64,000 bases of DNA. Origin: Coprinus comatus. Taxonomy: Eukaryota; Basidiomycota; Agaricomycetes; Agaricales; Agaricaceae. The notes under the pieces are model-generated. The model saw nothing but the letters and a program-made list of their open reading frames with translations. It was not told the DNA's origin and made no database searches. The stretch's first letter is position 1. Each line of letters begins with the position of its first letter. The stretch covers positions 1 through 64,000 of the forward strand of contig JAWPGT010000059.1 of NCBI GenBank assembly GCA_034638255.1, given 5' to 3'. Below, piece by piece: positions 1 through 9,283 of the stretch. The translations under genes and the position numbers were made by a program.

Positions 1-425
1 CATTTCCCCAGCTCCAGTATTAGTTATCTGTTTCGTCATTTTACTCCTGTTGACTAATCTTTCATTGTATATGGAGTAAATAGTCCCCGACCCCGATGTC
101 TCACCTACTCCTGTTGACAGTTCTAGCATTGTGTATGGAGTAGATTATAAAGCGATGACGAGTATTAGGTTATAATTAGTTAGTAGCTATTATTAGGTAC
201 ATCCCTAGAATAGTATAAATACTCGATGTAGTAGACGATTAAAGCCTTAAGCTTTAATCTCTTCTGTTGTAGCCCTTATACATCTCTGTCTCCATACCTC
301 TCGGTCACTAGGTTGAAAGGCCTTGAGATTGCAGCAGAGTGTTTATTGATCGCACGTTCCTACACGACTGCACTCTAGCGTTTAAGTTCCAGGAGTGTTC
401 AGCTTAACGGTTCGTGGTCATAACA
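1..425 (+). repeat. 5' LTR, truncated by window edge
   Basis: Matches 7013-7437 base for base with a constant offset of 7012 and one substitution. It ends in CATAACA, the inverted partner of the TGTTA that opens the 3' LTR at 6803. The first 210 bases of the LTR lie upstream of the window. Confidence 0.95.
214..260 (+). promoter_or_regulatory. LTR core promoter and predicted RNA start
   Basis: A TATAAAT box at 214-220 lies 35 bases before AAGCTTTAATCT at 249-260. TATA-to-start spacing of about 30-35 would put the RNA 5' end near 249. The same 12 bases recur in antisense just after the LTR (428-439), as expected when the transcript's own 5' end primes reverse transcription. The same elements recur in the 3' LTR at 7226-7272. 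Confidence 0.7.
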
Positions 426-427
426 TT

Positions 428-439
428 AGATTAAAGCTT
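428..439 (+). other. Primer-binding site, self-priming type
   Basis: AGATTAAAGCTT starts two bases after the 5' LTR ends. It is the exact reverse complement of 249-260, the predicted first bases of the element's RNA. No obvious tRNA 3'-end complement beginning TGG lies directly behind the LTR. Tf1 of fission yeast and related chromoviruses prime this way; assignment here rests on position and complementarity. Confidence 0.75.
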
Positions 440-756
440 CCCTTTCACTGGACCGGTAGGGTTATCCGGTCTCTCCCCCTTGGAACCGAACGGAGGATTT
501 CTTGGAACTTGAAACGGCGTTACTTGTTCTGGTCTAACCGGTACCTCTTAGTGGTATACTGGTAGTCGTTATACCCGCTAATCCCTGGCATAACACGTCG
601 CAGCTCACAAAGTGATACTCCTTCGCCGGAGCAAAGTGGGAAGTCTAGGTGTTTGAAATCCTAGCCAACCGGACCGCGGTGGGTTTGTACATCGCTGAAA
701 TCTACGCATTTAGTAAGTCATAGTCAGGCCCCTTTAATTAGGACCCCCTGGCCGTC

Positions 757-862
757 AAGCTCTAAGCGAGCGCAAGCTGTTAAGTCAGTAAAAGCTCTAA
801 GCGAGCACTCAAGCTGTTAGTCAGTAAAAGCTCTAAGCGAGCATTATCAAGCTGTTAGGCAG
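757..862 (+). repeat. Leader tandem repeat, three units of about 35 bp
   Basis: Three imperfect copies of a unit containing AGCTCTAAGCGAGC, then CAAGCTGTTA, then GTCAGTAAA, at about 757-790, 791-826 and 827-862. They sit between the PBS and gag in the untranslated leader. A packaging, dimerisation or translation role is possible but not shown. Confidence 0.7.
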
Positions 863-1468
863 CAGTTCTCCCTTTTCCATTCCCAATCCATTCCTTACAC
901 CCCCACACTCCTTTATAAAAACCTCTACCAATTCTTGGGCAACCACCAACTCTGAATCACCATTTCACGACAACGAAGAACCAGTCAAACATCAGTTCCT
1001 AAACCGGAATTTGATAGGTCACAACTGCAACGAAGCAGATCTCGTTACCGAGAAACCCCTTCCACCGAACCCTTCCCAGTTCACATCCCCGGACCGATCC
1101 AAGCCTCTACCTCACAAGACTCTGGACGCTCCACCTCGTCATTTTATACACAACCACCAGTACCTCCCCAATCTCAGCTTTTCGGAGAACCTAGTCCTAT
1201 ACAACGACAAGGTTCGCAATCTAGCGAAACTTCAAAACAGCAATACAGAGAGAAACAACAACAATCTTCATCCGAAGAAGACGACTCAGACGACGACGAC
1301 CCCCCGCCAATCCCTCCTCGAAGACCTAGAGTTACTATCCCGTCTCGAATCCATACACCAATCCCAACTCCCGCCAACCCAACAACTCCACACACTTCGT
1401 CATTACCCCCGGCTCCACCAAATCCCTCCACACCTACTACAAACAGCTCGTCAAGCTCAAATCCAACG

Positions 1469-2629
1469 ATGCCCTCCACAACTACAGTCCCAGCACTCAA
1501 ACTCCCAGTTCCCCCACCATTCGCTGGAGACACAGCATCCTACAGTCATTGGAAACAACGACTTGGAATCTACTATGCAGCAGATCAAGCCCGATTCCAT
1601 GACAGCGAAACAAAGATCCTATACACTCTTTCCCTTATGGTTGGACCGGCAGCCACATGGGCACATGCCTTCACAGAAAGCGCATACGACGACAAGACTT
1701 CAACCTACAATTTGGGAACCTTCACAGCATTCACCAAAGCCTTGGACACGAGCTTCCGCTCATCCACCCATGTCTCAGATGCCATGGCCAGGATTACCAA
1801 GTTTAAACAAGGAATGCGCAACGTACACGAGTACATCGCAGAATTCGAATCCCTCGCACTTGAAGCACAAATCACACAGGACACACTCAAAATCCATCTC
1901 TTCAAAATGGGTCTTGAACCCACAATTGGAATGTATGCCATCAGAGCCATGCCAGCCGATACCTATGAAGCATGGAAAGGCGCTGCCCGCGCAGCCAGCC
2001 ACATACTTCAGTCTGAACGAGACTATCGTCAGACACACTATCCCCAAAGGAACCCTCAAATACGTCAAAACCCTCGCTATCGCCAGGCTCAAAACTTTCG
2101 TCAACCGCAGTCTATCCCGCGTTACGTTCAACCACCCGTGGTCGCAAAAGACCCGTACGCCATGGATGTCGACTACATCGAAGAGGCAATCAATAACCTT
2201 CGCCTCAACGGTGAAGAGGAACTCTGTAACATACACGATGAACAGGAGGACTTTGAAGAAGAAGCCCCTCAGCCATCTCAAATTGATCCCGGAGAAATCC
2301 TTAATCAATTCATCGACAGAGTCTTCACAAGCGAACAAAAAGAATTATTCAGAGATCGACTCTGTTTCCTCTGCAAGAAACCAGGCCATTTCGCCAACCG
2401 ATGCCCAGCTCGACGAACTGGCCCATCACCTAATCGCCCGAGGTCAATCCCTCGCCAGGCGTACAACCAGAGGAAGGCCCCGACCAAAAATCGAAACCCC
2501 CATCTACGACGCCAGATCAACAACCTCATTGAAACCGCCCCTGAAGAAGAAGTAGCAGATGTCTACGATTACTTCTCCCAAGATAACATGAACGACGATT
2601 TCAACAGCGAAATCAAGGATTTTGCTTAA
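1469..2629 (+). CDS. Gag polyprotein with CCHC zinc knuckle
   Basis: Structural protein of the retrotransposon particle. From the first ATG it is 386 aa: a capsid-like region with several conserved Trp and Tyr (residues about 15-190), a basic Arg/Gln-rich stretch, and one zinc knuckle CLCKKPGHFANRC (near residue 300) that binds element RNA. The same frame is open without an ATG back to 956, just after a TGA at 953-955, and that stretch encodes a Ser/Pro-rich segment with an acidic run ending DDSDDDDPPPIPPR. The real start may therefore be upstream and non-AUG, or this ATG. The stop lies four to six bases behind a GGATTTT slippery heptamer leading into pol. Confidence 0.9.
   Translation: MPSTTTVPALKLPVPPPFAGDTASYSHWKQRLGIYYAADQARFHDSETKILYTLSLMVGPAATWAHAFTESAYDDKTSTYNLGTFTAFTKALDTSFRSSTHVSDAMARITKFKQGMRNVHEYIAEFESLALEAQITQDTLKIHLFKMGLEPTIGMYAIRAMPADTYEAWKGAARAASHILQSERDYRQTHYPQRNPQIRQNPRYRQAQNFRQPQSIPRYVQPPVVAKDPYAMDVDYIEEAINNLRLNGEEELCNIHDEQEDFEEEAPQPSQIDPGEILNQFIDRVFTSEQKELFRDRLCFLCKKPGHFANRCPARRTGPSPNRPRSIPRQAYNQRKAPTKNRNPHLRRQINNLIETAPEEEVADVYDYFSQDNMNDDFNSEIKDFA
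2617..2629 (+). promoter_or_regulatory. Putative -1 ribosomal frameshift site between gag and pol
   Basis: In gag frame the bases read G GAT TTT GCT TAA. GGATTTT (2617-2623) fits the X XXY YYZ slippery pattern and equals the heptamer used by red clover necrotic mosaic virus. A -1 slip enters exactly the frame that encodes the protease, open from 2620 on with no ATG before the protease motif. No downstream pseudoknot was worked out. Confidence 0.6.
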
Positions 2630-5600
2630 AGAGATTAGCCACCACGTCTAACTCTCTTCCATCTGTGTCTACTGCCCCATCTACATCATCATATTCTATT
2701 CCTCTTCCACTCAACGCTGTACAACTCGGAGGAAATGGATCCAACTCTATCTACGCCCCCACACAAACTTCCAGTGCAGTAGCCAACTCAGAAACCGTGG
2801 ATATCCTCGCCCTCATCGACTCAGGAGCAGGAGGAAATTTCATTGACCCAGCTTTGGTAAAACAACACCAATGGCCTGTCAAGAAACTCTTAAAACCCAT
2901 TACTGCTTACAATGCAGATGGTACCAAAAAAATGTGTTTGTTCATTCTATTCCCCATTGAACTGTACAGTTAATGGTCGACAAACAACCATCGAAGCCAA
3001 AATAATCAGTCTCGGAAAACCTAGAATCATTTTAGGATTCCCCTGGTTACAGGAAAATAATCCAGACATCAATTGGTCTGACAGATTACTCAAATGGAGA
3101 GAAGAAGAATCAAGCGACGAGATATACCTTGATCTAATTCAAACCATTACAGATGATGACACACAACTGAACAAAATCCGCCTCGACGAGGAAGACTCAG
3201 TTGAAATCAACGTCAAAACATCATCCTCTAACACCATTGCTCAACAATTTGGTGACAAGAAACAAGACGACCCTAAGAAAGTCGTTCCTAAAGAGTTCGC
3301 CGAATTCTACAAACTCTTTGACAAGAAAGCATCAGAACGCTTTCCTCAAACCCGACCTTGGGATCATAAAATTGAACTCGAAGATTCATTCGAAGCTCGT
3401 TCAATTAAACCATATCGGTTATCACCTCTAGAAGAGAAGGAACTCGACACCTTCTTAAAAGAGAATCTTGAAAAAGGTTACATTCGACCTTCAAAATCAC
3501 CTATGGCCTCCCCCTTCTTCTTTGTAGGAAAGAAAGATGGAAAACTACGGCCCTGTCAAGATTACAGATATCTAAATCAACACACTATCAAAAACGCATA
3601 TCCCATTCCCCTCATCTCATCAATACTCGACAAATTGAGAGATTCGAAATGGTTCACAAAACTTGATGTTCGTCTAGGATATAACAATATCCGCATAAAA
3701 GATGGAGATCAATGGAAAGGAGCCTTTAAAACAACTAAAGGACTTTTCGAACCCACAGTCATGTTCTTTGGAATGTGCAATTCGCCAGCTACCTTCCAAG
3801 CAATGATGGACTCATTGTTTAGAAAGCTGATAGATGATGGAGAAGTCATTGTCTATATGGATGATATCCTCATTCATGCCAAAACTAAAGAGGAACTTCG
3901 CCGTATCACTAAAGAAGTACTACGAATCCTCCTAAAGAATGATCTATTTCTCAAAACAGAGAAATGCGAATTCGAAAAACAACAACACCTCGAGTATCTC
4001 GGTGTAATCATCACTCCCAACAACGTCGCCATGGACCCCGCAAAATTACAAGGCATCCAACAATGGCCTGTACCCAAATCAGTACGAGACGTTCGCAAGT
4101 TCATTGGATTTTGCAACTTCTACCGCAAATTCATTCGAAACTACTCCGACCTCGCACATCCGCTTAACGCTCTTATGTCTAATACTAAAGTATTCGATTG
4201 GACATCCGAATGCCAGTCTTCATTCGAAGATCTGAAAGCGCGATTTCTCACACAGCCCATCCTCACAGTTGCCGATCAAACTAAACCGTTTGAAATAGAA
4301 TGCGATGCATCTCTATACGCAACAGGAGCTGTCCTACTACAACGAGACACCAATGGAGTCAAGCACCCAGTTGCTTATCACAGCCGAAGTTTCAATCCCG
4401 CCGAACGAAACTATCATTGCTCAGAGCAAGAATTTCTCGCAATAATTCGAGCACTCACAGAGTGGAGACACTACTTCGAAGGATCACCACACAAAACCAT
4501 TGTATGGTCCGATCACGAAAACCTCAAACGTTGGAAAAACCCTCAAGATCTCAACCGACGACAAGCACGATGGACAGCGTATATGCAAAGATTCAACATC
4601 GAAATCCGACATATTCCCGGCAAGAAAAATGGTCCCGCTGATCATCTATCCCGAAGACCTGATCACGTACCTATCGGAGACGATAATCATGATGTAACTG
4701 CACTACCCCCGTCATTATTCTCCACAGACTTACAAGAAACGTCACTCTGCATTATTGATGACCTCATCGGTCAGAAAATAAAAGACGTCACTCAACAACG
4801 GTCTTCGTCTATTCCTGAAACATACGTCATCGATGACGATGGTTTCCTCCGCTACCAGAATAAGATTGTCATCCCAGATGATCTTCTTCTTAGACGATCC
4901 CTCTTACAAAGAGTACACGACCATATCACCGCTGGACATCCAGGAATTACAGAAACTTTACGAAAACTAAAGCAATACTGTTTACTGGCCCGGTATGAAC
5001 TCGTTCGTACACAACTACGTTCAAGGTTGTGGAACTTGTCAACAATACAAGATCAACCGCCACCCACTCAAAGCACCTTTACAACCCATAAAAGGACCCG
5101 CTTCCATCCGTCCATTCACCCAAATCTCCATGGACATGATAACGGATCTACCTCCAGACGGCCCCTATGACTCTATATTGTCCATAGTGGACCATGGACT
5201 TACAAAGGGGATATTAATTATTCCTACTGCGAAAACAGCCACAGCCGATGACATAGCCGAGCTATTGATAGAACGGTTATTCGCCAAATTCGGAACTCCC
5301 GAAAAGGTTATCTCAGATCGAGGACCCCAATTCATCGCCAAGTCAATGCAAGAATTCTATTCAAAACTAAATATAGAACCTGCATACTCGACCGCCTATC
5401 ATCCTCAATCCGACGGATCAACCGAAAGATTCAATCAAGAGATCGAACTATTCTTATCCATCTATTGCTCTGCAAATCCCAACTCCTGGGCACGAGCACT
5501 GCCTATCCTCGAATTTACACACAATTCCCGTACCCATGCTGGTCGCACTCAAACCCCATTCGAACTAATGTATGGCTATGCACCAAAAACATTCCATACT

Positions 5601-6161
5601 ACGGAAGAACCCTCAAACATCCCATCTATCTCATCCCGATTTGAGTACCTCAAGCAAACAAGAGAACAGGCTCAAGAAGCTCATGAACATATGCGTCAAC
5701 TTATGGCCGCTCGATCGAACAAACCATTACCAACCCTAGAACCAGGACAACGGGTCTGGCTCGATAACAGAAATCTCCAAATCAAATACAAATCGAAGAA
5801 AATGGCACAACGCCGAGAAGGCCCCTTCAAAATTCTACGCAAAATAGGAACAACCACCTATGAGCTAGAGTTACCAATGACGTGGAGGATCCACAACAAA
5901 TTCCATATCCAACTCCTCACTCCTGTCAAAGAGAATGACGTATATGGCAAAATGTTTACAACACCACCTCCAGACATCGTAAATGGAGAAGAAGAGTACG
6001 AAGTCGAAAATATCCTGAACCACCAAGGAACACCGAGGACAAGACGGTATCTTGTTCATTGGAAAGGATACTCTTCTACGGAAGATTCTTGGGAGCCTGA
6101 ATCGAATCTTACCAATTCAGGAGCAATCCTAAAAAGTTATAAAGAGAGACATAGACTCTGA
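2620..6161 (+). CDS. Pol polyprotein: protease, RT, RNase H, integrase, chromodomain
   Basis: Replication and integration enzymes. Protease LIDSGAGGNFI lies at about 2810-2845. Reverse transcriptase follows with YMDD at about 3855; RNase H has acidic residues in ECDAS, EQEFLA, WSDHE and GPADHLSR. Integrase has an HHCC zinc finger with CGTCQQYK, catalytic Asp in SMDMITDLP and ISDRGPQF, and Glu in STERFNQE. A C-terminal chromodomain (YLVHWKGY...DSWEP, about 6040-6100) probably targets insertion to marked chromatin. Translation probably enters by -1 frameshift from gag. Two +1 breaks split the frame: one at an A7 run (2926-2932), one at TTT (4981-4983) inside the integrase zinc finger. Removing one base from each run rejoins conserved motifs, so they may be sequencing errors. 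Confidence 0.93.
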
Positions 6162-6208
6162 CCAAATCCCCAGTTCAATGCTCTACTCTCCTCCCAATAC
6201 ACCCATAC

Positions 6209-6914
6209 ATGCCACCAATTAAATCCACACAGCGTCGGTGCCCTGCATGTAACGGACATAACCACTTCCTACCACATTGCGAAAGTTACTTCTGCAACCA
6301 CTGTAAGCAAACTGCTCCAGGCCACTATGCCAAGCATTGCTCCCGCAACAAGTACAAAGGCCTCCCTTCCAACACCATCCCGACCTCCGTTATTGAGGAG
6401 CACTACATCCAAAACCCTAAACTCCGCCCTGCCGATAAAACGGACAGTAACATTCTACAAGGAGATAGGACACTTTTACAACAGCAACCGACACAACGAC
6501 CAATCAATCGAGGGACAACGCGTCCTAGCATTCATGAACCACCAGAGATACGCCGCTCACGATCGACAGGACCCTGTACCCCGATTCCGACTGGATCTCG
6601 CAGTGAAAGACATCATCGATGCCATTCCCACTCTCGCCAAGCACGCCGCCGCTCACGCCAGAGTACTGGATCAAATCAAGAAGACTTTGGACGAGACTTT
6701 GGAGAAGACTATGACCCTGTCGCCGAGGCCAACATCACTGGCTCCCCTTGCAGAGACCTCTGAAGTTGAGAATGAGGACATTCCCCTTAAGGAAGGAAGT
6801 AATGTTACGAGTCCACCCAAACCACCGGCCCGTACCACCACCACCGAGGAAGACTTGTTCGCCATCTTCCCCGAACTCATTCCCAATGATGACACCATGG
6901 ACGACTCCGCTTGA
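6209..6914 (+). CDS. Accessory ORF after integrase with two zinc-knuckle-like motifs
   Basis: An extra reading frame, not part of the standard Gypsy plan. Its N-terminus has CPACNGHNHFLPHC and CNHCKQTAPGHYAKHC, both Cys/His clusters like degenerate nucleic-acid-binding knuckles. After a +1 frame change near AAAA 6437-6440 the reading continues in the frame that begins VTFYKEIGHFYNS and ends at 6914 with an acidic tail. Helical and charged segments (residues around LAVKDIIDAIPTLAKHAAAHARVLDQIKKTLDE region) suggest a coiled coil. The last 37 codons lie inside the 3' LTR. Function unknown; a second nucleocapsid-like or regulatory protein is a guess. Confidence 0.6.
6789..6802 (+). other. Polypurine tract
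   Basis: AAGGAAGGAAGTAA lies directly before TGTTACGA at 6803, the inferred LTR start. Purine tracts at this place prime plus-strand DNA synthesis. It lies inside the accessory ORF. Confidence 0.7.
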
Positions 6915-7437
6915 CATACCATTCCCCGGTGACATCACAGTGACATCACTATGACATCGTTATGACCTAACGTCGAACTAAGTATGAGACTCCACTTATG
7001 CTTAGAAGTATACATTTCCCCAGCTCCAGTATTAGTTATCTGTTTCGTCATTTTACTCCTGTTGACTAATCTTTCATTGTATATGGAGTAAATAGTCCCC
7101 GACCCCGATGTCTCACCTACTCCTGTTGACAGTTCTAGCATTGTGTATGGAGTAGATTATAAAGTGATGACGAGTATTAGGTTATAATTAGTTAGTAGCT
7201 ATTATTAGGTACATCCCTAGAATAGTATAAATACTCGATGTAGTAGACGATTAAAGCCTTAAGCTTTAATCTCTTCTGTTGTAGCCCTTATACATCTCTG
7301 TCTCCATACCTCTCGGTCACTAGGTTGAAAGGCCTTGAGATTGCAGCAGAGTGTTTATTGATCGCACGTTCCTACACGACTGCACTCTAGCGTTTAAGTT
7401 CCAGGAGTGTTCAGCTTAACGGTTCGTGGTCATAACA
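6803..7437 (+). repeat. 3' LTR, complete, 635 bp
   Basis: The right end is set by loss of identity with the 5' copy after CATAACA (7437). The left end is inferred from TGTTA, the inverse of that end, directly after a polypurine tract. U3 holds short TGACATCA/TGACATCG repeats at about 6930-6965 and two imperfect copies of a segment that opens with TACTCCTGTTGAC and closes with TATGGAGTA, each able to fold as a hairpin through TACTCC/GGAGTA. Confidence 0.85.
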
Positions 7438-8259
7438 GTATCTCTATTTTGGATCATACCATAACAATGGGGGCTGGATGAATCAATACGGCGTGGAGTG
7501 CAAGCATAGCCTCAATTTTTGAAATAATCGGTAATTACTGGTAATCGCAAACTCGTCTACTTATACAGGATAGGTACAGAGCGATACTTTCCGTAGTATA
7601 TGGCAAAACTCTTCCCCGAGAATCTAGAAGGTTCAAGGCCGGCCTTGTGCTAATCGTCAATAATGACGATGACTTATTGATCGACGACAAGATGGGTATA
7701 AGGTTATAATCCCTCTAAGAAGTGATTGTCATTTATGGGGTCGTGTGCACATCAGCTCGGGTTCCACCAAAAGCGATGATCATGCGATATTACACGGTTT
7801 GTCTTCCCTGACAAGTAAACTTTGGAGTTGGTATTAAGGGATTGCAATAGAAATTTGGGGATGCGCACTGAATTACACTAAGTGAGGCATGAAATTCTGT
7901 AATGGGGTGGAAACGATGGCTCCAACGGAGATCTCGCTATCTGCTCAAACGACTATTCCTCCGTCCACGACTCTGAGTGGATTTATTGACCATTGTGTGG
8001 GCAAATACTATCTCTACAGCATGCTGTAAGTTTATTTCTCCGTTGCAGCAGCCCGACACGAACAGTGCATATCTCGGCGAGCAGTGCTAATGGCTGTTTC
8101 CATTCTCGGCGAGCGGCGCATTGTTGTCAGAAGTGACGTCATAGTAGTCATATACGTCAGAAAGCGGATTTTGATAATTGAAGGAAGATTCCCAGCGACG
8201 GCCTATAATCCTAGAATTCCGTCGGAATTTTCTTTCCTACCACCACCCGTACTCCCACA
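7438..8259. other. Intergenic, no gene seen
   Basis: Unique sequence between the retrotransposon and the zinc-finger gene. The short ORFs have no recognisable motif. It should hold the promoter of the gene starting at 8260. Confidence 0.6.
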
Positions 8260-9283
8260 ATGTCCACCGCCATGGCTCTACCCAAGTTCTCTGACCTCTG
8301 CAAAGACATAATATGTAAGTCTTCAACAGGTCCTTAGTACTAAACTAACCGTGTGGTGTGTGGTAGTTGATCAAGAAAGCCTGAAGCTACCCCCTTTACG
8401 TTCATTTCCGGAGTCATTTTCAAGACAATCACCTCCTTCCCCTTCTACTAGTGCTGGTATGCACTTAATACATAGCTTTTTTGAGCTGGGGAACTGACAT
8501 CTGGCTATTCGTAGGATGCAGCTCCTCGGCAAGACATAGACTGTCAATCTCGCACCTTTCCGGGAATAGCGCAGATTCTGAATCATCCCCTTGCTATGAG
8601 TCGGCTTCTTGGAGAGAAAATTCATATTCAAGAGATTCCACGCCGTCGGACGACTCAAGCATAGACATGGTGTCTGAACGCCAGTATACTCAGGACCCAT
8701 TACGAGGCACTATGTGTCAGACCGAACGTCAGAAGAAGGTGTGCACGAGCATTCTTTCACCACGCATGAAATTGACGTATTACAGCAGTCAGATTCCGCT
8801 CCGCTGACCAAACCGAAAAAAGTCAAATATCACACTTGTGAAATATGCCAAAAACCATTTCCTCGGTAAGAAGGCATTCTCTTTTCTTTTAAAAGTATCC
8901 AAGTCCTTAATTTTACCCTCAGACCCAGCGGTCTTCGCGCCCATATGAACATGCATACCAAGGAAAAACGTAAATAAATTGAGACAATTTGATTCACTTA
9001 AGTGACTTACTGTTCCACTTTAGCATTCGAATGTGCGTTTCCGGGGTGTTCCAAACGTTTCTCTGTTTCTTCAAATGCCAAGCGACACCTACGAACTCAC
9101 GGAGTTGGTCTATCTCCTGCTGATGAGGCTTCCCCGTTGCCGTATGTGGTAGATTTTGAAGAACCAGTCGTTATTGGAATGGAAAGTGATGATTCTTCTG
9201 CTTGCGAACAAATAAACCTCAAATGGATGCCACTCGGAGCTGGAACCCGCCGCTCTTACAAGACCCGCAACAATCACAATTGA
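8260..9283 (+). CDS. C2H2 zinc-finger protein
   Basis: Probable DNA-binding regulator. Proposed exons: 8260-8314, 8367-8456, 8515-8738, 8786-8865, 8933-8969, 9024-9283; every junction keeps phase. The N-terminal two thirds are Ser-rich and low complexity. Two classical fingers follow: CEICQKPFPR...HMNMHTKEK, built from three exons, and CAFPGCSKRFSVSSNAKRHLRTH. The end WMPLGAGTRRSYKTR follows an acidic stretch. The 47-bp intron 8739-8785 is the weakest call: frame +2 is also open across it and looks protein-like, so the third exon may join differently. Targets unknown. Confidence 0.8.

Larger units (their letters stand above)
1..7437 (+). mobile_element. Ty3/Gypsy LTR retrotransposon, chromovirus (Tf1/sushi-like)
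   Basis: Near-complete element cut at its 5' end by the window edge. In order: partial 5' LTR, self-priming PBS, leader with tandem repeats, gag with a zinc knuckle, pol (protease, reverse transcriptase, RNase H, integrase, chromodomain), an extra ORF, polypurine tract and complete 3' LTR. The chromodomain at the end of integrase places it among the chromoviruses. The visible 425 bp of the LTRs differ at one base (position 153 c, 7165 t), so insertion was recent. Pol frame breaks at 2926-2932 and 4981-4983 fall in single-base runs and may be sequencing errors. The target-site duplication cannot be checked because the 5' flank lies outside the window. Confidence 0.96.

Noticed and set aside
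1174..1533. 119-codon Gly/Ser/Val-rich ORF on the minus strand
   Set aside because: Antisense shadow of the Pro/Ser/Asp-rich gag N-terminus.
1011..2555. 514-codon ORF on the plus strand
   Set aside because: It overlaps gag in another frame, starts at a non-ATG codon and has the biased composition of a shadow frame. Gag has the zinc knuckle.
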